Positions 1-9,688 of a stretch of 51,241 nt of DNA are shown here, piece by piece. The DNA is from Saprospiraceae bacterium. GTDB lineage: Bacteria > Bacteroidota > Bacteroidia > Chitinophagales > Saprospiraceae. The notes under the pieces were generated by a model. That model searched no databases. It had not been told where the DNA came from and saw only the letters and a program-made list of their open reading frames with translations. Position 1 is the stretch's first letter, and each line of letters opens with the position of its first letter. The translations under genes and the position numbers were made by a program. The stretch covers positions 1 through 51,241 of the forward strand of contig JADLHA010000012.1 in NCBI GenBank assembly GCA_020848995.1, written 5' to 3'.

Positions 1-434
1 CAAACGTCGGATCAAACTCCCCAGCTACTGCTGTATACGTACATACTCCCGTATTCGTATTGCGGCTCTGAGGATTCGAAGGACAGCTGATCGTCGGCAG
101 CTCGATATCGCTCACTACCACGTTGAACGTGCAGCTCGCCATATTTCCGCTCATGTCCGTTACCGTCCATATTACCAGCGTCGTGCCTTTCGCAAATACA
201 TGACCCGCCAGCGTACTGCTCGCATTCAGATTGTTGCTGATCGTTGCCATTGGGCAGTTGTCCGCAAACGTCGGATCGAACTCCCCAGCTACTGCTGTAT
301 ACGTACATACTCCCGTATTCGTATTGCGGCTCTGAGGATTCGAAGGACAGCTGATCGTCGGCAACTCGATATCGCTCACTACCACGTTGAACGTGCAGCT
401 CGCCGTATTGCCGCTCATATCCGTTACCGTCCAG
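1..434 (-). repeat. Tandem 264-bp HYR-module repeat
   Basis: Bases 1-168 recur at 265-432 with about five mismatches, a period of 264 bp (88 codons), inside the giant gene. The unit encodes one HYR domain. Similarity falls away in the next unit (from about 529). The array starts at or beyond the window edge, so its copy number is unknown. Such recent in-frame duplication suggests length variation by recombination. Confidence 0.85.
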
Positions 435-3400
435 ACGACCGTCGTCGTTCCTTTTTGGAAATCGACTCCTGCGAGGGTATTGGTTCCTGAGCCCGTTGTC
501 GCTCCAGACAGTGCATAGGTAAGCACTTCCATCGGACAGTTGTCGTCGTACGAGGTAGGGTCGAATTCCGTACCCACAGCTGTGTAGTCACACTCACCCG
601 AATCGGCATCCCGGGTCTGGTTTCCCGGACAACCCGTGATGGTAGGGTCTTCGTTGTCTTCAACCACAACGGTAAAGATGCAGGTCACCGAGTTTGTAGA
701 GACATCGGTCGCCGTATACGTTAACAGGGTGGATCCTTTGGGGAAAGTCGAACTCGGCGGCAGGTAGGGTACCAAAGTCAGAGAAACTCCAGGACAATTG
801 TCGGATGCCGTGGGTGCTACCCAGGTAGCCGTACCCGTACACAGGCCTGTTGTAGTGTTCACCGTAATGTTGGGGGGGCAGCCCGTGATAACCGGGTCTT
901 CGTCGTCGATTACCGTGACGGTGAAGGAACAGGTAGAACTGTTTCCACACTCATCGGTTGCGGAAAAGGTTTGTGGTGTAGTTCCAACGGGGAAGAAGTC
1001 TCCGGACATATATCCTGACATATCCGTTTTCGCGATGGTTGGCGAAGCGGTACAATTATCGGTTGCTGTAGGAGATGGATAAGTGACCGACCTTCCGCAG
1101 AGGCCAGGAGCCGTGTAAACAGCAATATCTATCGGGCATGTGGTGAACACCGGAGCGGCACCGTCGATGCGCGTTGAATAAATTGCTGTATTTGAATTGC
1201 CACAGGCATCCGTAACCGTAACTGAAATGGTAGCAGAACATGATGTGCCTGTAGTAATTGGCGTTTCGGTGAGTGCCCCCGGGCAATTGTCGGTAGCTGT
1301 TGTTGCGGTCAGTGCTGCTGCCTCGGCAGCCGCAAGGGTAGGATAACAAGTAGCGATGCTGCCGGTGGTCACTGTTGGTCCGGTTACATCTTCTACGGTG
1401 ACGACTTTTGAGCAGCTCGAGCTACAGCCGTCTCCATCGGTAATGACCAGGGTGAGGGTGAAGCTTCCACTGCACGTTGCAGAAGCACTAACGGAGACCG
1501 TGGGATCGCTCGTGCTACCCGGGATGGTTCCACTTCCGGTAATCGACCAGGAATAGGAAGACATTCCGGCAGGCCCAGCATAGGTTTCCGAAGCACTTGG
1601 ACAAAGTGGGCCATCGGCCCCGGTGATCGAACAACTTGGCAGGGCTTCAACGGTTATGGTCTGGTCATCTGATACGGTGCAATCCGGGAAGGTCACCGTA
1701 ACGGTGTATCCCGTGGTGGAAGAAGGGCTGACCGTTATACTGGCCGTCGTTGCGGTCGTACTCCACAGATATCCGGTTGCCCCGGTTGTCGTTGCATCGA
1801 GCGTAACGGAAGCGCCGTTGCAGATGATGCCATCGTCGTCGGCTACCCCACTCGATTCATCGACGAGGATCACCACGGTAGGAGATGTGGCAGTGGGAGA
1901 CCCCCCCAGGTGGGTCGGCTCGTCATTGAGGTATTGGCAGTAATCGACCAGGGTCGTTATGGGTGTGCCGCTACCCGATCCAACTGGCCCGGGGCCATTG
2001 GCTGCGTTCCAGTAATTGAGCGTTGCGTCTATGCTGGTCGCCGATAAGTTTTCTACTCCGTAAGTACTTCCCGCATACCAGTTGTCTGGTCCTGCTGTTA
2101 CGGATCCTCCGGTGGCCGTTTTTTGAACGTCCGTGCCGTTGGGTTCAGCAGCGTCATAAAATTTATTCTTTGTGACGGTGCCATCCCCTCCATTGGTGAA
2201 GCGAACGCCGATGCCGTTGTTATAAATGTGGTTATTCTCGACCGTGGCGGTTGCTGCGTCGACATCGACTCCAATGGAATAACCGTCAATGGATGCGTCG
2301 TTATCTTTGATGGTGGCCGTAGCGGCAGCACCAGATACCAATATCCCCGTGGTGCCGGAAGAAGAGTGGTTGAATTCGCAATCGTCTTTGATGGTGGCCG
2401 TAACCGCAGCATGTAAGGTGCTGGAAGGGCTGTCGAAAATTTTAGCTCCTATCGGACAGTCTGTTGCCACCAGTCCGCTGACGGTTGTATGCGCACCCTC
2501 ACCGGCATCGGAAACGTATCCTTCGTAGTTGTTTACAAATAGACCAATGTCGACGCCGGTAACGGTACCCCCACTGATGATGGCTGGCGCCGTACTCCTC
2601 ACATTCCAAACCTCAAGTCCTTCAGTGGTCCTACCTGCATCCGCTGCAGACCCGTCGATGTCGTTGTTGCTGGTCGTGGAACTTACCCCCTGATGAGATG
2701 CTACCAAAATGCCATCCCAATAGATCTCGCTCGCGTGGGAGACTGCGGTTATGGTGTTGTCGTCGAGGGTGTAAGGTGACGCTGCACTGTAAAACAGGTT
2801 GTGAAAAATACCCCTTCTGCGAACTGACATGGTGTTGTCTTCGATGCGCTGGTACGTGCTTGTTCCAGGGTTTGAACTATAAAAATTACCTGTCTGAACC
2901 CCTATGCGCACGTTGGTCATACAATTGTCGTGAACGTGAGCATACCCGTTGTTATAGAGCAATACCCCACCGCCCCAGAATGAAATTCCGGAACCCGCAT
3001 CATAGGTGCCCAAATCTAAAAATTTATTGTTGGAAATTTCGTGTCCGGAGGAAGCCACGCCTGCAGGGTAGTCGTAGTGCGTTACCCCGAAGAAGGATAA
3101 GTTTTTGATGATGTTGTTTTTCACGACGAGGTTGTCGACACCTGTTTCATAGGTAGCAACGGCCTCGGCGGCATCGATGTCGGCTCCGTTTGTGCTGCTA
3201 AATCCACTCGTCAATAAAGGATTGTCGCCATCCATGGTGAAGCCTTCAATGGTCACGTCATCGGTGTTGGCGGCAATGTAGAACAGGACGGTGGAAGCGA
3301 TGTCTTTCGTTTTGGGAACCACGATGGCTTCCGGAACGCGCATTCCGGAACAAGGATCGATGCTGTGGTTGGGGCCCCGTATGGTCAGTTCTTTGTCGAC

Positions 3401-6400
3401 CAGGACGTCTTCTGCGTAGGTACCGGCGGAGACGTCAAGCGTATGCCCGTCAAGCGTTTCGGCGTCGTCAATGGCATCCTGGATGGTGCAGAAAAATTCT
3501 CCCGTATTGGTATTTGTCACCAGGTTTCCACTCGAACATCCATTGCAAGAGTTCGCCTGTGGCTGGAAGCCTGCTGTACCAAGGTCGTCATCGACTCCCG
3601 AGGTGAGGAACAATTCATAATCTACGGTACCGGACATCAGCGGAGGGACTGAAGAACCCGTTACGCCCCACCAGTTGCACTCTGCATCGATGGACCCCGT
3701 TCCGGCTGCAGAATTAGCTCCTTTTGCCATGGCGTTGCCATTCATCAGGATGCTGTTATCCGAAGCCGCGATGGTGCTGACGGGTGCATTACCGGTAAAC
3801 AAAGCAGTAACCGGATAGGTGCTCGAAGCAGGGTGGGTGATAAAATTGTTGTTTGCCGTTACGCTTGCGCCGTTTCGTGCAATGATGGTAAAACCATCGT
3901 TTCCGCCCGTGCCCCAGGGAGCAGAGCCGTTGCCGGAAAATGTATTCTGCGTAATGGTTGTTGAGACAAAGCCTCGGGAATCCACACCGCGATTGAGGTT
4001 GTCGATGATCGTGTTCTCATCCACCTCGATGGTTTGTACGATGGCCGGCCCAGCGCTGAAATCGCCGATATACACTGCAGCTCCTGCCGGACTTACGGAA
4101 CCCGTTCCGTCTATGGTGCACGCCCTGATGATTGCGTCGATGCTTTCTAAAGGTGTCGTGCTACCTGCTGTATAAGTATAGACGCCTGCGTGGAAATTCA
4201 CCGCTGGCAATCCCGGATGGCTTCCTGAAAAGGAAGTCAGGGAAAGAGAAACGATTTCGATGTCTATGGGTGCAAGTGGTCCCCCCAGCGTGTTTACAAG
4301 GGCGACGCCCTGCATGGCACCCGTCACACTCCCGTTTTCAATGCGGGTAACCGGAGTGGTCACCACGCCATACCCGATATAGCCGTAGAATGCGTCTGAT
4401 ATGTCGTTTCCGTCGACGGTTGCTGCTGCCGTACCGGAAATGCCGGCAAGCAAGATGCCATAGGTCGGTGTTCCGCCGAAAAGTTGTGCCGCAAGATCAA
4501 TGCAGTTGTCTTCGATGGCCCAGGTGCTTCCCGGGCTGGTGGCGGCGGAAGAGACGCTGATGCCAACCCCGTCAACCGCAAATTTGTTGTTCCGGACGGA
4601 TACTCCGGTGTAACCGGAACTGCTGACTCCGGTGGCTCCCCGGATTTCAAATCCGTCGATGACGACTCCGCTGGCCATTATTGAAAAGGCCGTCCCGGCA
4701 GCTCCGTCGACGATGCTCTCCGAGCCCCGGCCTCCGGAACACCCGTCAGTACCGTAATTGGCCCCACGCAAGATAAGCGACTTTGTAATGCTGACGTTTT
4801 CGGTGAAGGTTCCGCTTGTAACGTCTAAAACATGGCCGCCCAATGTGTTGGCGTCGTCAATGGCTTTCTGGAGGGTGCAAAATGTTTCGCCTGTGTTTGT
4901 ATTTACAACAAAACCGGCCCCACCAATAGATCCAACATTACGTGGCTCAGAGTTATCACCATTTCCACTCAGGGTATTCCCGCTAAAAACATTTCCGCAG
5001 GAAAATGGAGCATTTCCCCTACCAAAATAACTATCTGCCAAATCTGATTGATCCCCGTCTCCGGGATAAGGCAAGTGACCTGCCTGCTGCTGCATTCCAA
5101 CGTCATTCCCCGTACACGTATTGCCAGAAACTGAATGATTCGTTCCTTCAACTACAATTCCAAATCCTTCGCTGGTACTGGCGCCATTGTCCTGTACATA
5201 TCCACTTACTGTGTTTCCAGTAACGATAACCCCTGTTGGAACATCCACATTGCCAGCCAATACTCCTCTTCTAAAAACAGCGATTCCCGCAATGTCTCTC
5301 TCTTCCACTGGCCGTAATGCTGCGAAACTACCGGTAATGGTCACCGTGTTGCCACTGATGGTAACATCGGTTCCATCACCATCGGGATTTTTAATTTCGA
5401 TACCAAAGCGCCCGTTGTTATTCAAGGTATTGCTTGAGATGGTATTGGGCCCAATAGATCCCGTAAGGCCAACAGCACTCATACCACTATCTCCATTATC
5501 ATAGACATCGTTGTTGCTCATATCGACATTTGAGCAGGTGCCATCCTGTAGCTCAATGCCGCAACAATTGTTATTGTATACCTCGCAATACTTAATGGTG
5601 ATGTTTTGTTTCAGGCCATTCCAAATTACAATTCCCCGGGCCGCGCCAAATGTTGCCGGGTGGCCGGAAACCGTGAGATACTGCAGATCGACACCACTCA
5701 CGGGACCGTTTGCATAAAAACCGCAACCACCAACATTATCCTTGATGGTGCAGTTCATCACAGTTAAGTCATCGTTGCTCCCAATTGCATAAATACCGGC
5801 ATATGAGTTTGGAGCAGTCCCTGCGTAATTCTTAATGGTAAGCCTTTTGATTGTTACGTCAGTTATTCCGCTGTTTATTTTAATGCCCGAGCCTGGGCCC
5901 ATAAGGCTGGCTCCATCCAGAATGCAAGTAGCTTCCGAGGTTCCCTGTAACGTGAGAGATTTGTCAATTGTTACCCTTTCTGCATAAGTCGCAGGACTGC
6001 ATTCAATGACGTCAGCAGAATTTGCAGCATCGACGGCGTCCTGAATGGTAGAATAATAAAGATCCTGGGTCAGGTTATGCACTGGAAGACAGCTCACGCC
6101 ATTGGGAGTTGGCCCAGGAGCCACCCAGTTGCTGGTGCCACCGGTAAGTGCAAAGCCCGTTAGTGTGCCATCGCGGCTGCTGCCGGCGTCGTCATCCAAA
6201 GAAGTTTCGCCAGGGTTGCTGCCTCCTGCAGTCCCCTGGTTGAAATGGTAATTTGCAAGTAGGTCAGTATAGACAGCGGGAATCTCACAATCCTTAAAGT
6301 AACTTATCTCCGCAGCGCTGCGGGCATCATCCCAGACCCGGAGTTCATCCATCTCCATGTTGGTGTGTCCTCCAAATCCGTCAATTCTGGCAAGCTTGAC

Positions 6401-6982
6401 GTCTCTACCTGAAACATTGTTGATCGAAGTCATCCCAATCGCTGTGGTGGCTTCGAGGGTGCCGTTGACGTAGAGTTTGATGTCCGTGCCTTCCCGTACG
6501 CAGGCGATGTGGTACCAGGTCCCCACGGTCATTGACGTGGTTCCAATGGCCTTGTAAACCGATGTTCCGATCTCTACCCAGAACGTTGGCTTCTCGTCGG
6601 CACCGTCGCTTGTCAGCGACATCAGCCACTCGTTTGTTCCGGGGGATCCTCCTGTATTCCACTTTCCAACTGCCGCCAAATTTGACCAACCCGTTGACCC
6701 GGCTTGCTTCTTGACCCATGCCTCCACGGTAAAGTCTGAAGACCCAAAGTCATTCCAGGTACCGTCGGCGATGGTGACGATGTCGTTGCTTCCGTCAAAA
6801 TCGAGGCACTCTCCGGGTTGTGCCAGTGCCTGGCTCAGCCCCAGTGCCACCCAAATCCACAGGGTAAGCAGGGTCAAAGACCGCGACCGCAGAAAGCCAA
6901 TTAAATTCGCAAAAGTGGCGGGGTTTGTGTTGCCCGATGCAATGGCAACAGGGCATAAGGACGTGTAAGTCTTGGTAAACAT
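1..6982 (-). CDS. Giant secreted LamG / beta-helix / HYR surface protein (3' end outside window)
   Basis: An open frame starts at ATG 6982 and reaches the left edge without a stop (at least 2,327 codons); codon phase agrees at 6982, 3151, 1438 and 4, so I see no frameshift. Order seen: hydrophobic export signal ending in ALAQ near residue 55, with an unusually long N-terminal region; a LamG/concanavalin-like domain (about 58-215); three parallel beta-helix modules, each opened by a pectate-lyase-like 'IQDAIDDA...TLDVSAGTY...LTIRG' segment (near 6050, 4880 and 3490); a Cys-containing Ig/PKD-like stretch (about 1900-1400); and at least five HYR-type domains with 'P.I..CP.N......G.C' and 'VTD.SGN...CTF.V.V' signatures. 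The last HYR units are near-identical. LamG and beta-helix folds commonly bind glycans and HYR units act as spacers, so adhesion or polysaccharide binding is inferred. A T9SS sorting domain probably lies beyond the edge but is not seen. Confidence 0.85.
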   Translation of the reverse strand, partial: MFTKTYTSLCPVAIASGNTNPATFANLIGFLRSRSLTLLTLWIWVALGLSQALAQPGECLDFDGSNDIVTIADGTWNDFGSSDFTVEAWVKKQAGSTGWSNLAAVGKWNTGGSPGTNEWLMSLTSDGADEKPTFWVEIGTSVYKAIGTTSMTVGTWYHIACVREGTDIKLYVNGTLEATTAIGMTSINNVSGRDVKLARIDGFGGHTNMEMDELRVWDDARSAAEISYFKDCEIPAVYTDLLANYHFNQGTAGGSNPGETSLDDDAGSSRDGTLTGFALTGGTSNWVAPGPTPNGVSCLPVHNLTQDLYYSTIQDAVDAANSADVIECSPATYAERVTIDKSLTLQGTSEATCILDGASLMGPGSGIKINSGITDVTIKRLTIKNYAGTAPNSYAGIYAIGSNDDLTVMNCTIKDNVGGCGFYANGPVSGVDLQYLTVSGHPATFGAARGIVIWNGLKQNITIKYCEVYNNNCCGIELQDGTCSNVDMSNNDVYDNGDSGMSAVGLTGSIGPNTISSNTLNNNGRFGIEIKNPDGDGTDVTISGNTVTITGSFAALRPVEERDIAGIAVFRRGVLAGNVDVPTGVIVTGNTVSGYVQDNGASTSEGFGIVVEGTNHSVSGNTCTGNDVGMQQQAGHLPYPGDGDQSDLADSYFGRGNAPFSCGNVFSGNTLSGNGDNSEPRNVGSIGGAGFVVNTNTGETFCTLQKAIDDANTLGGHVLDVTSGTFTENVSITKSLILRGANYGTDGCSGGRGSESIVDGAAGTAFSIMASGVVIDGFEIRGATGVSSSGYTGVSVRNNKFAVDGVGISVSSAATSPGSTWAIEDNCIDLAAQLFGGTPTYGILLAGISGTAAATVDGNDISDAFYGYIGYGVVTTPVTRIENGSVTGAMQGVALVNTLGGPLAPIDIEIVSLSLTSFSGSHPGLPAVNFHAGVYTYTAGSTTPLESIDAIIRACTIDGTGSVSPAGAAVYIGDFSAGPAIVQTIEVDENTIIDNLNRGVDSRGFVSTTITQNTFSGNGSAPWGTGGNDGFTIIARNGASVTANNNFITHPASSTYPVTALFTGNAPVSTIAASDNSILMNGNAMAKGANSAAGTGSIDAECNWWGVTGSSVPPLMSGTVDYELFLTSGVDDDLGTAGFQPQANSCNGCSSGNLVTNTNTGEFFCTIQDAIDDAETLDGHTLDVSAGTYAEDVLVDKELTIRGPNHSIDPCSGMRVPEAIVVPKTKDIASTVLFYIAANTDDVTIEGFTMDGDNPLLTSGFSSTNGADIDAAEAVATYETGVDNLVVKNNIIKNLSFFGVTHYDYPAGVASSGHEISNNKFLDLGTYDAGSGISFWGGGVLLYNNGYAHVHDNCMTNVRIGVQTGNFYSSNPGTSTYQRIEDNTMSVRRRGIFHNLFYSAASPYTLDDNTITAVSHASEIYWDGILVASHQGVSSTTSNNDIDGSAADAGRTTEGLEVWNVRSTAPAIISGGTVTGVDIGLFVNNYEGYVSDAGEGAHTTVSGLVATDCPIGAKIFDSPSSTLHAAVTATIKDDCEFNHSSSGTTGILVSGAAATATIKDNDASIDGYSIGVDVDAATATVENNHIYNNGIGVRFTNGGDGTVTKNKFYDAAEPNGTDVQKTATGGSVTAGPDNWYAGSTYGVENLSATSIDATLNYWNAANGPGPVGSGSGTPITTLVDYCQYLNDEPTHLGGSPTATSPTVVILVDESSGVADDDGIICNGASVTLDATTTGATGYLWSTTATTASITVSPSSTTGYTVTVTFPDCTVSDDQTITVEALPSCSITGADGPLCPSASETYAGPAGMSSYSWSITGSGTIPGSTSDPTVSVSASATCSGSFTLTLVITDGDGCSSSCSKVVTVEDVTGPTVTTGSIATCYPTLAAAEAAALTATTATDNCPGALTETPITTGTSCSATISVTVTDACGNSNTAIYSTRIDGAAPVFTTCPIDIAVYTAPGLCGRSVTYPSPTATDNCTASPTIAKTDMSGYMSGDFFPVGTTPQTFSATDECGNSSTCSFTVTVIDDEDPVITGCPPNITVNTTTGLCTGTATWVAPTASDNCPGVSLTLVPYLPPSSTFPKGSTLLTYTATDVSTNSVTCIFTVVVEDNEDPTITGCPGNQTRDADSGECDYTAVGTEFDPTSYDDNCPMEVLTYALSGATTGSGTNTLAGVDFQKGTTTVVWTVTDMSGNTASCTFNVVVSDIELPTISCPSNPQSRNTNTGVCTYTAVAGEFDPTFADNCPMATISNNLNASSTLAGHVFAKGTTLVIWTVTDMSGNMASCTFNVVVSDIELPTISCPSNPQSRNTNTGVCTYTAVAGEFDPTF

Positions 6983-7076
6983 GAAAAGGGGGATTTAGTA
7001 GTTTTCCGGTTATCGTTTCAGTAAAATTCGTTAATAATCAATCGGTTGCCCGGGGGTCTCGGGACAATCCATCCAG

Positions 7077-7084
7077 CAAATATA
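7077..7084 (-). promoter_or_regulatory. -7 promoter element of the giant surface-protein gene
   Basis: The minus strand reads TATATTTG, an exact match to the Bacteroidota -7 consensus TAnnTTTG. It predicts a leader of about 90 nt before ATG 6982. I see no clear -33 TTG at the usual distance. Confidence 0.5.
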
Positions 7085-7222
7085 GGGCAGTCTGTCGAAA
7101 TTGTGCCAGATTCCCAAATTATTTTTTCGCAAAATCTGCAGATCCGGCTCAAATTTCGAAAATCCGATGGGCGGACCGGGCACTTTTTTTAGGGCCCGGG
7201 GCTGAAATCCGAACCGGATGAT

Positions 7223-7230
7223 TATCTTTG
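7223..7230 (+). promoter_or_regulatory. -7 promoter element of the DNRLRE/CDS-repeat gene
   Basis: TATCTTTG matches TAnnTTTG exactly and predicts a leader of about 80 nt before ATG 7315. It lies 138 bp from the opposing -7 element at 7077-7084, so the two surface-protein genes share one divergent control region. A hairpin (CCGGGC 7176-7181 with GCCCGG 7194-7199) sits between them. No good -33 element is visible. Confidence 0.5.
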
Positions 7231-7314
7231 AGGCCTACCCCGCCATTTTCTGTTTTCTGCCTGGATTACTGCAGTCCCCTGAGGCTGATTCCCTTCATTT
7301 TTTAAACACCCGAT

Positions 7315-9585
7315 ATGAACAACGCAATGCGTACGATTTTCCTTTTGCTGGTCTTTTTGGTCCAGTGCGACGGCCTTTGGGCCCAAGTCATCAGCCACGA
7401 ATACAACCTCCGGCTGTATCCTGAGCAGGATGCCCACTACTACCTGAGCAACCCGGGACGCGGAGCTCGAAGTGCCCTGAAATTCGACATCAGCCGGATC
7501 CCCCGCGATGCCGAAATCCGGTATGTCCACCTCAATGCCTTCGTGCTGTATTCTGAGGTGGCCTGGGACGGAGACGTCGATTTTTTCAACCTCAACCACC
7601 AGGACTGGCTGGAAACCCATGAGGCCGACACCCTGGAGCTGGCCTCGCGCTCCGATTCAATCCGCCAGGACACGGGCTTTGGCATGTTCCAGCTCGGCTG
7701 GCACCGCTCGGTCGATCTGCGCAACATCCTGCTGAGGGACTACGTCGCCAAAAACGCCCATTGCACGGTGTTCATGGTCGATCCCGACGATGGCAACAGC
7801 CAGTTCCAGACGGGGTCACCCCTGATGGACCACGACACCCTGATCTGCGGCGAACTGCTCGACAGCGGGCGCACGGTATTCTATTCTTTTGAAAGCCCGG
7901 ATACGACGATGCGGCCCTACCTGGGCATCCGCTATTGCTTTCATACCGACACCCAGTTGATCCTCACTGCATGCGACAGCATCCACCTCAACGGCGAGAT
8001 TTTCATCACATCCGGCCAATACCAGCAGGTCATTCCCAACGCTACGGGCTGCGACTCGACCATCCACATCGACCTGACCATCCTGCACAGCAGCAGCGAC
8101 ACGTTGTGGCTGGCAGGCTGCGACAGCGTGGTGGTCAACGGCGAAACTTACCGAAACAGCGGACGGCAGGTGCAGCGCTTTATCAATGCAGTCGGCTGCG
8201 ACTCCCTGCTGGTCCTCGAACTGACGGTGCACCCTTCTCATTACCGCATCGTCGATTTGGCGGGCTGCGACAGCGTCGAAGCCGGTGGTAAAAAATTCTT
8301 CCTGACTGGAACCTACTATTTGCTGCTGCACAGCCAATTTGGATGCGACTCGACCGTGGAACTGCGCGTCACCATATACAAAGCCAGCTACGGCACGCTC
8401 TCGCGCACGGGCTGCGACTCCCTGCTGGTCAACGGCGAGTGGTTTACCGCCAGCGGAGTTTACAACCAGGTGCTGACCAACCACCGCGGGTGCGACTCCC
8501 TGCTGACGCTGTTCCTCACGATCAAACAATCGACAACGGGCACGTTGTATGCCGAACTCTGCGACAGCATTTTGGTCAACGGCGTGTGGTATTTCCGCTC
8601 CGGAACCTATTTCCAAAAGCTGACCAACGCTGCGGGCTGCGACTCGCTCCTGACGCTCAATCTCACCGTGTTGAAATCCACTTCCGGGCTGCTTTCGCTC
8701 GATGCCTGCGACAGCGTAACGATCAACGGACAGTACTTTGATTCGAGTGGCACCTACCACCAGGTACTCAAGAATGCGGCCACCTGCGATTCAATTCTGA
8801 CCATCGAGCTTCGCATCCTCCACTCGACGCGGGCGACTCTGCGCGACACGGCCTGTGACAGCCTGGTCGTCAACGGGCAGGCTTATTTCAGCAGCGGAAA
8901 CTACGTCCAGGTCTTGCCAAATTCCGCAGGATGTGACAGCGTACTCAGCCTGGAACTGGAGATCCTGAGTTCCTCCTTCGACTCGTTGGCCCTGACGCTT
9001 TGCGAGCCCACCGAGATCAACGGAGAACTGATCGATTCGTCGGGTACCTGGGTGCAGGTGTTGCAAAATGTTGTGGGTTGCGATTCTGTGCTGGTGCTCG
9101 AAGTGCTGTTGGTCGAAATCGATACGAGCGTGCACTACGAAGGCGGGGCCCTTCGTGCGCTGGACACCCTTGCTGCCTACCAGTGGCTGGATTGCGACCA
9201 GGGCTTTGCGCCCCTACCCGGCGACACCAACGCGGTCTTTATTCCGGTGAAAACCGGAAACTACGCCGTAGCCCTGAAAAAGGATGGCTGCACGGATACG
9301 TCGGCCTGTTCTTTTGTGATGGTGGTGGCAACGGACGATGCGTCGGATACGGGGTCCTTAACGATTTTTCCGAATCCATCTACCGGCCAACTTCAGCTTG
9401 AGATTGCCGGAGCGGAGGGTGCGACGTACCTCAGCCTGCACGCTCCCGGAGGGCAGGAAGTTTTCCGCCGGCACCTGGAGGACGGGCGCGTGAGTTTGAT
9501 GCTGGATTCGTTGCCGCCGGGACTTTACCTCGTCGTGGTGACCGGTCCGCAGGGCTTTCGCAGTACTACCTGGCTGCGGTTGTAA
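7315..9585 (+). CDS. T9SS-sorted surface protein with DNRLRE-like head and eight 'CDS-NG' repeats
   Basis: 756 aa. The signal peptide is residues 1-24 (ends LWAQ); ATG 7327 is a possible alternative start. Residues 25-200 resemble the DNRLRE/TGF-propeptide-like carbohydrate-associated domain ('ALKFDISRIPRDAEI...HLNAFVLY'). From about 218 to 600 there are eight repeats of about 47 aa, each with paired motifs 'CDS..VNG..Y..SG.Y.Q.L.N' and 'GCDS.L.L.LTI'; one Cys pair per repeat suggests disulphide-stabilised beta units. The last 75 residues are a typical Por sorting domain ('IFPNPSTGQLQLEI...LPPGLYLVVV'), so T9SS export and attachment to the cell surface is expected. The seventh and eighth repeats drift (CEP replaces CDS). 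It is divergent from the giant surface gene and ends at a strong hairpin. The ligand is unknown. Confidence 0.9.
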   Translation: MNNAMRTIFLLLVFLVQCDGLWAQVISHEYNLRLYPEQDAHYYLSNPGRGARSALKFDISRIPRDAEIRYVHLNAFVLYSEVAWDGDVDFFNLNHQDWLETHEADTLELASRSDSIRQDTGFGMFQLGWHRSVDLRNILLRDYVAKNAHCTVFMVDPDDGNSQFQTGSPLMDHDTLICGELLDSGRTVFYSFESPDTTMRPYLGIRYCFHTDTQLILTACDSIHLNGEIFITSGQYQQVIPNATGCDSTIHIDLTILHSSSDTLWLAGCDSVVVNGETYRNSGRQVQRFINAVGCDSLLVLELTVHPSHYRIVDLAGCDSVEAGGKKFFLTGTYYLLLHSQFGCDSTVELRVTIYKASYGTLSRTGCDSLLVNGEWFTASGVYNQVLTNHRGCDSLLTLFLTIKQSTTGTLYAELCDSILVNGVWYFRSGTYFQKLTNAAGCDSLLTLNLTVLKSTSGLLSLDACDSVTINGQYFDSSGTYHQVLKNAATCDSILTIELRILHSTRATLRDTACDSLVVNGQAYFSSGNYVQVLPNSAGCDSVLSLELEILSSSFDSLALTLCEPTEINGELIDSSGTWVQVLQNVVGCDSVLVLEVLLVEIDTSVHYEGGALRALDTLAAYQWLDCDQGFAPLPGDTNAVFIPVKTGNYAVALKKDGCTDTSACSFVMVVATDDASDTGSLTIFPNPSTGQLQLEIAGAEGATYLSLHAPGGQEVFRRHLEDGRVSLMLDSLPPGLYLVVVTGPQGFRSTTWLRL

Positions 9586-9610
9586 ACCCGGATCCTTCTC
9601 ATCCAAAATC

Positions 9611-9651
9611 TTACGTACGTTCGTTAGGAAGTTAACGAACGTACGTTTTTT
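9611..9651. terminator. Strong hairpin terminator made of two inverted motif copies
   Basis: A perfect 14-bp stem (9613-9626 with 9633-9646) with a 6-nt loop is followed by a T run on the plus strand. It lies between two converging genes (plus stop 9585, minus stop 9689). The two arms are copies of the ACGTACGTTCGTTAG motif found throughout the window. Confidence 0.8.
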
Positions 9652-9688
9652 ATTTCCGGGATCCTGTTCGGGTTGATGCTGCCGGAAA

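Noticed and set aside
1-6982. Possibility that the left 7 kb is a decayed pseudogene because only short complete frames are seen
   Set aside because: The minus-strand frame from 6982 stays in one phase to the edge with recognisable domains; it only lacks a stop inside the window.
7816-8760. Long antisense frame (314 codons) over the CDS-repeat gene
   Set aside because: It is the mirror of the repetitive Cys-Asp-Ser/Asn-Gly codons; the plus strand has a signal peptide, repeats and a sorting domain.
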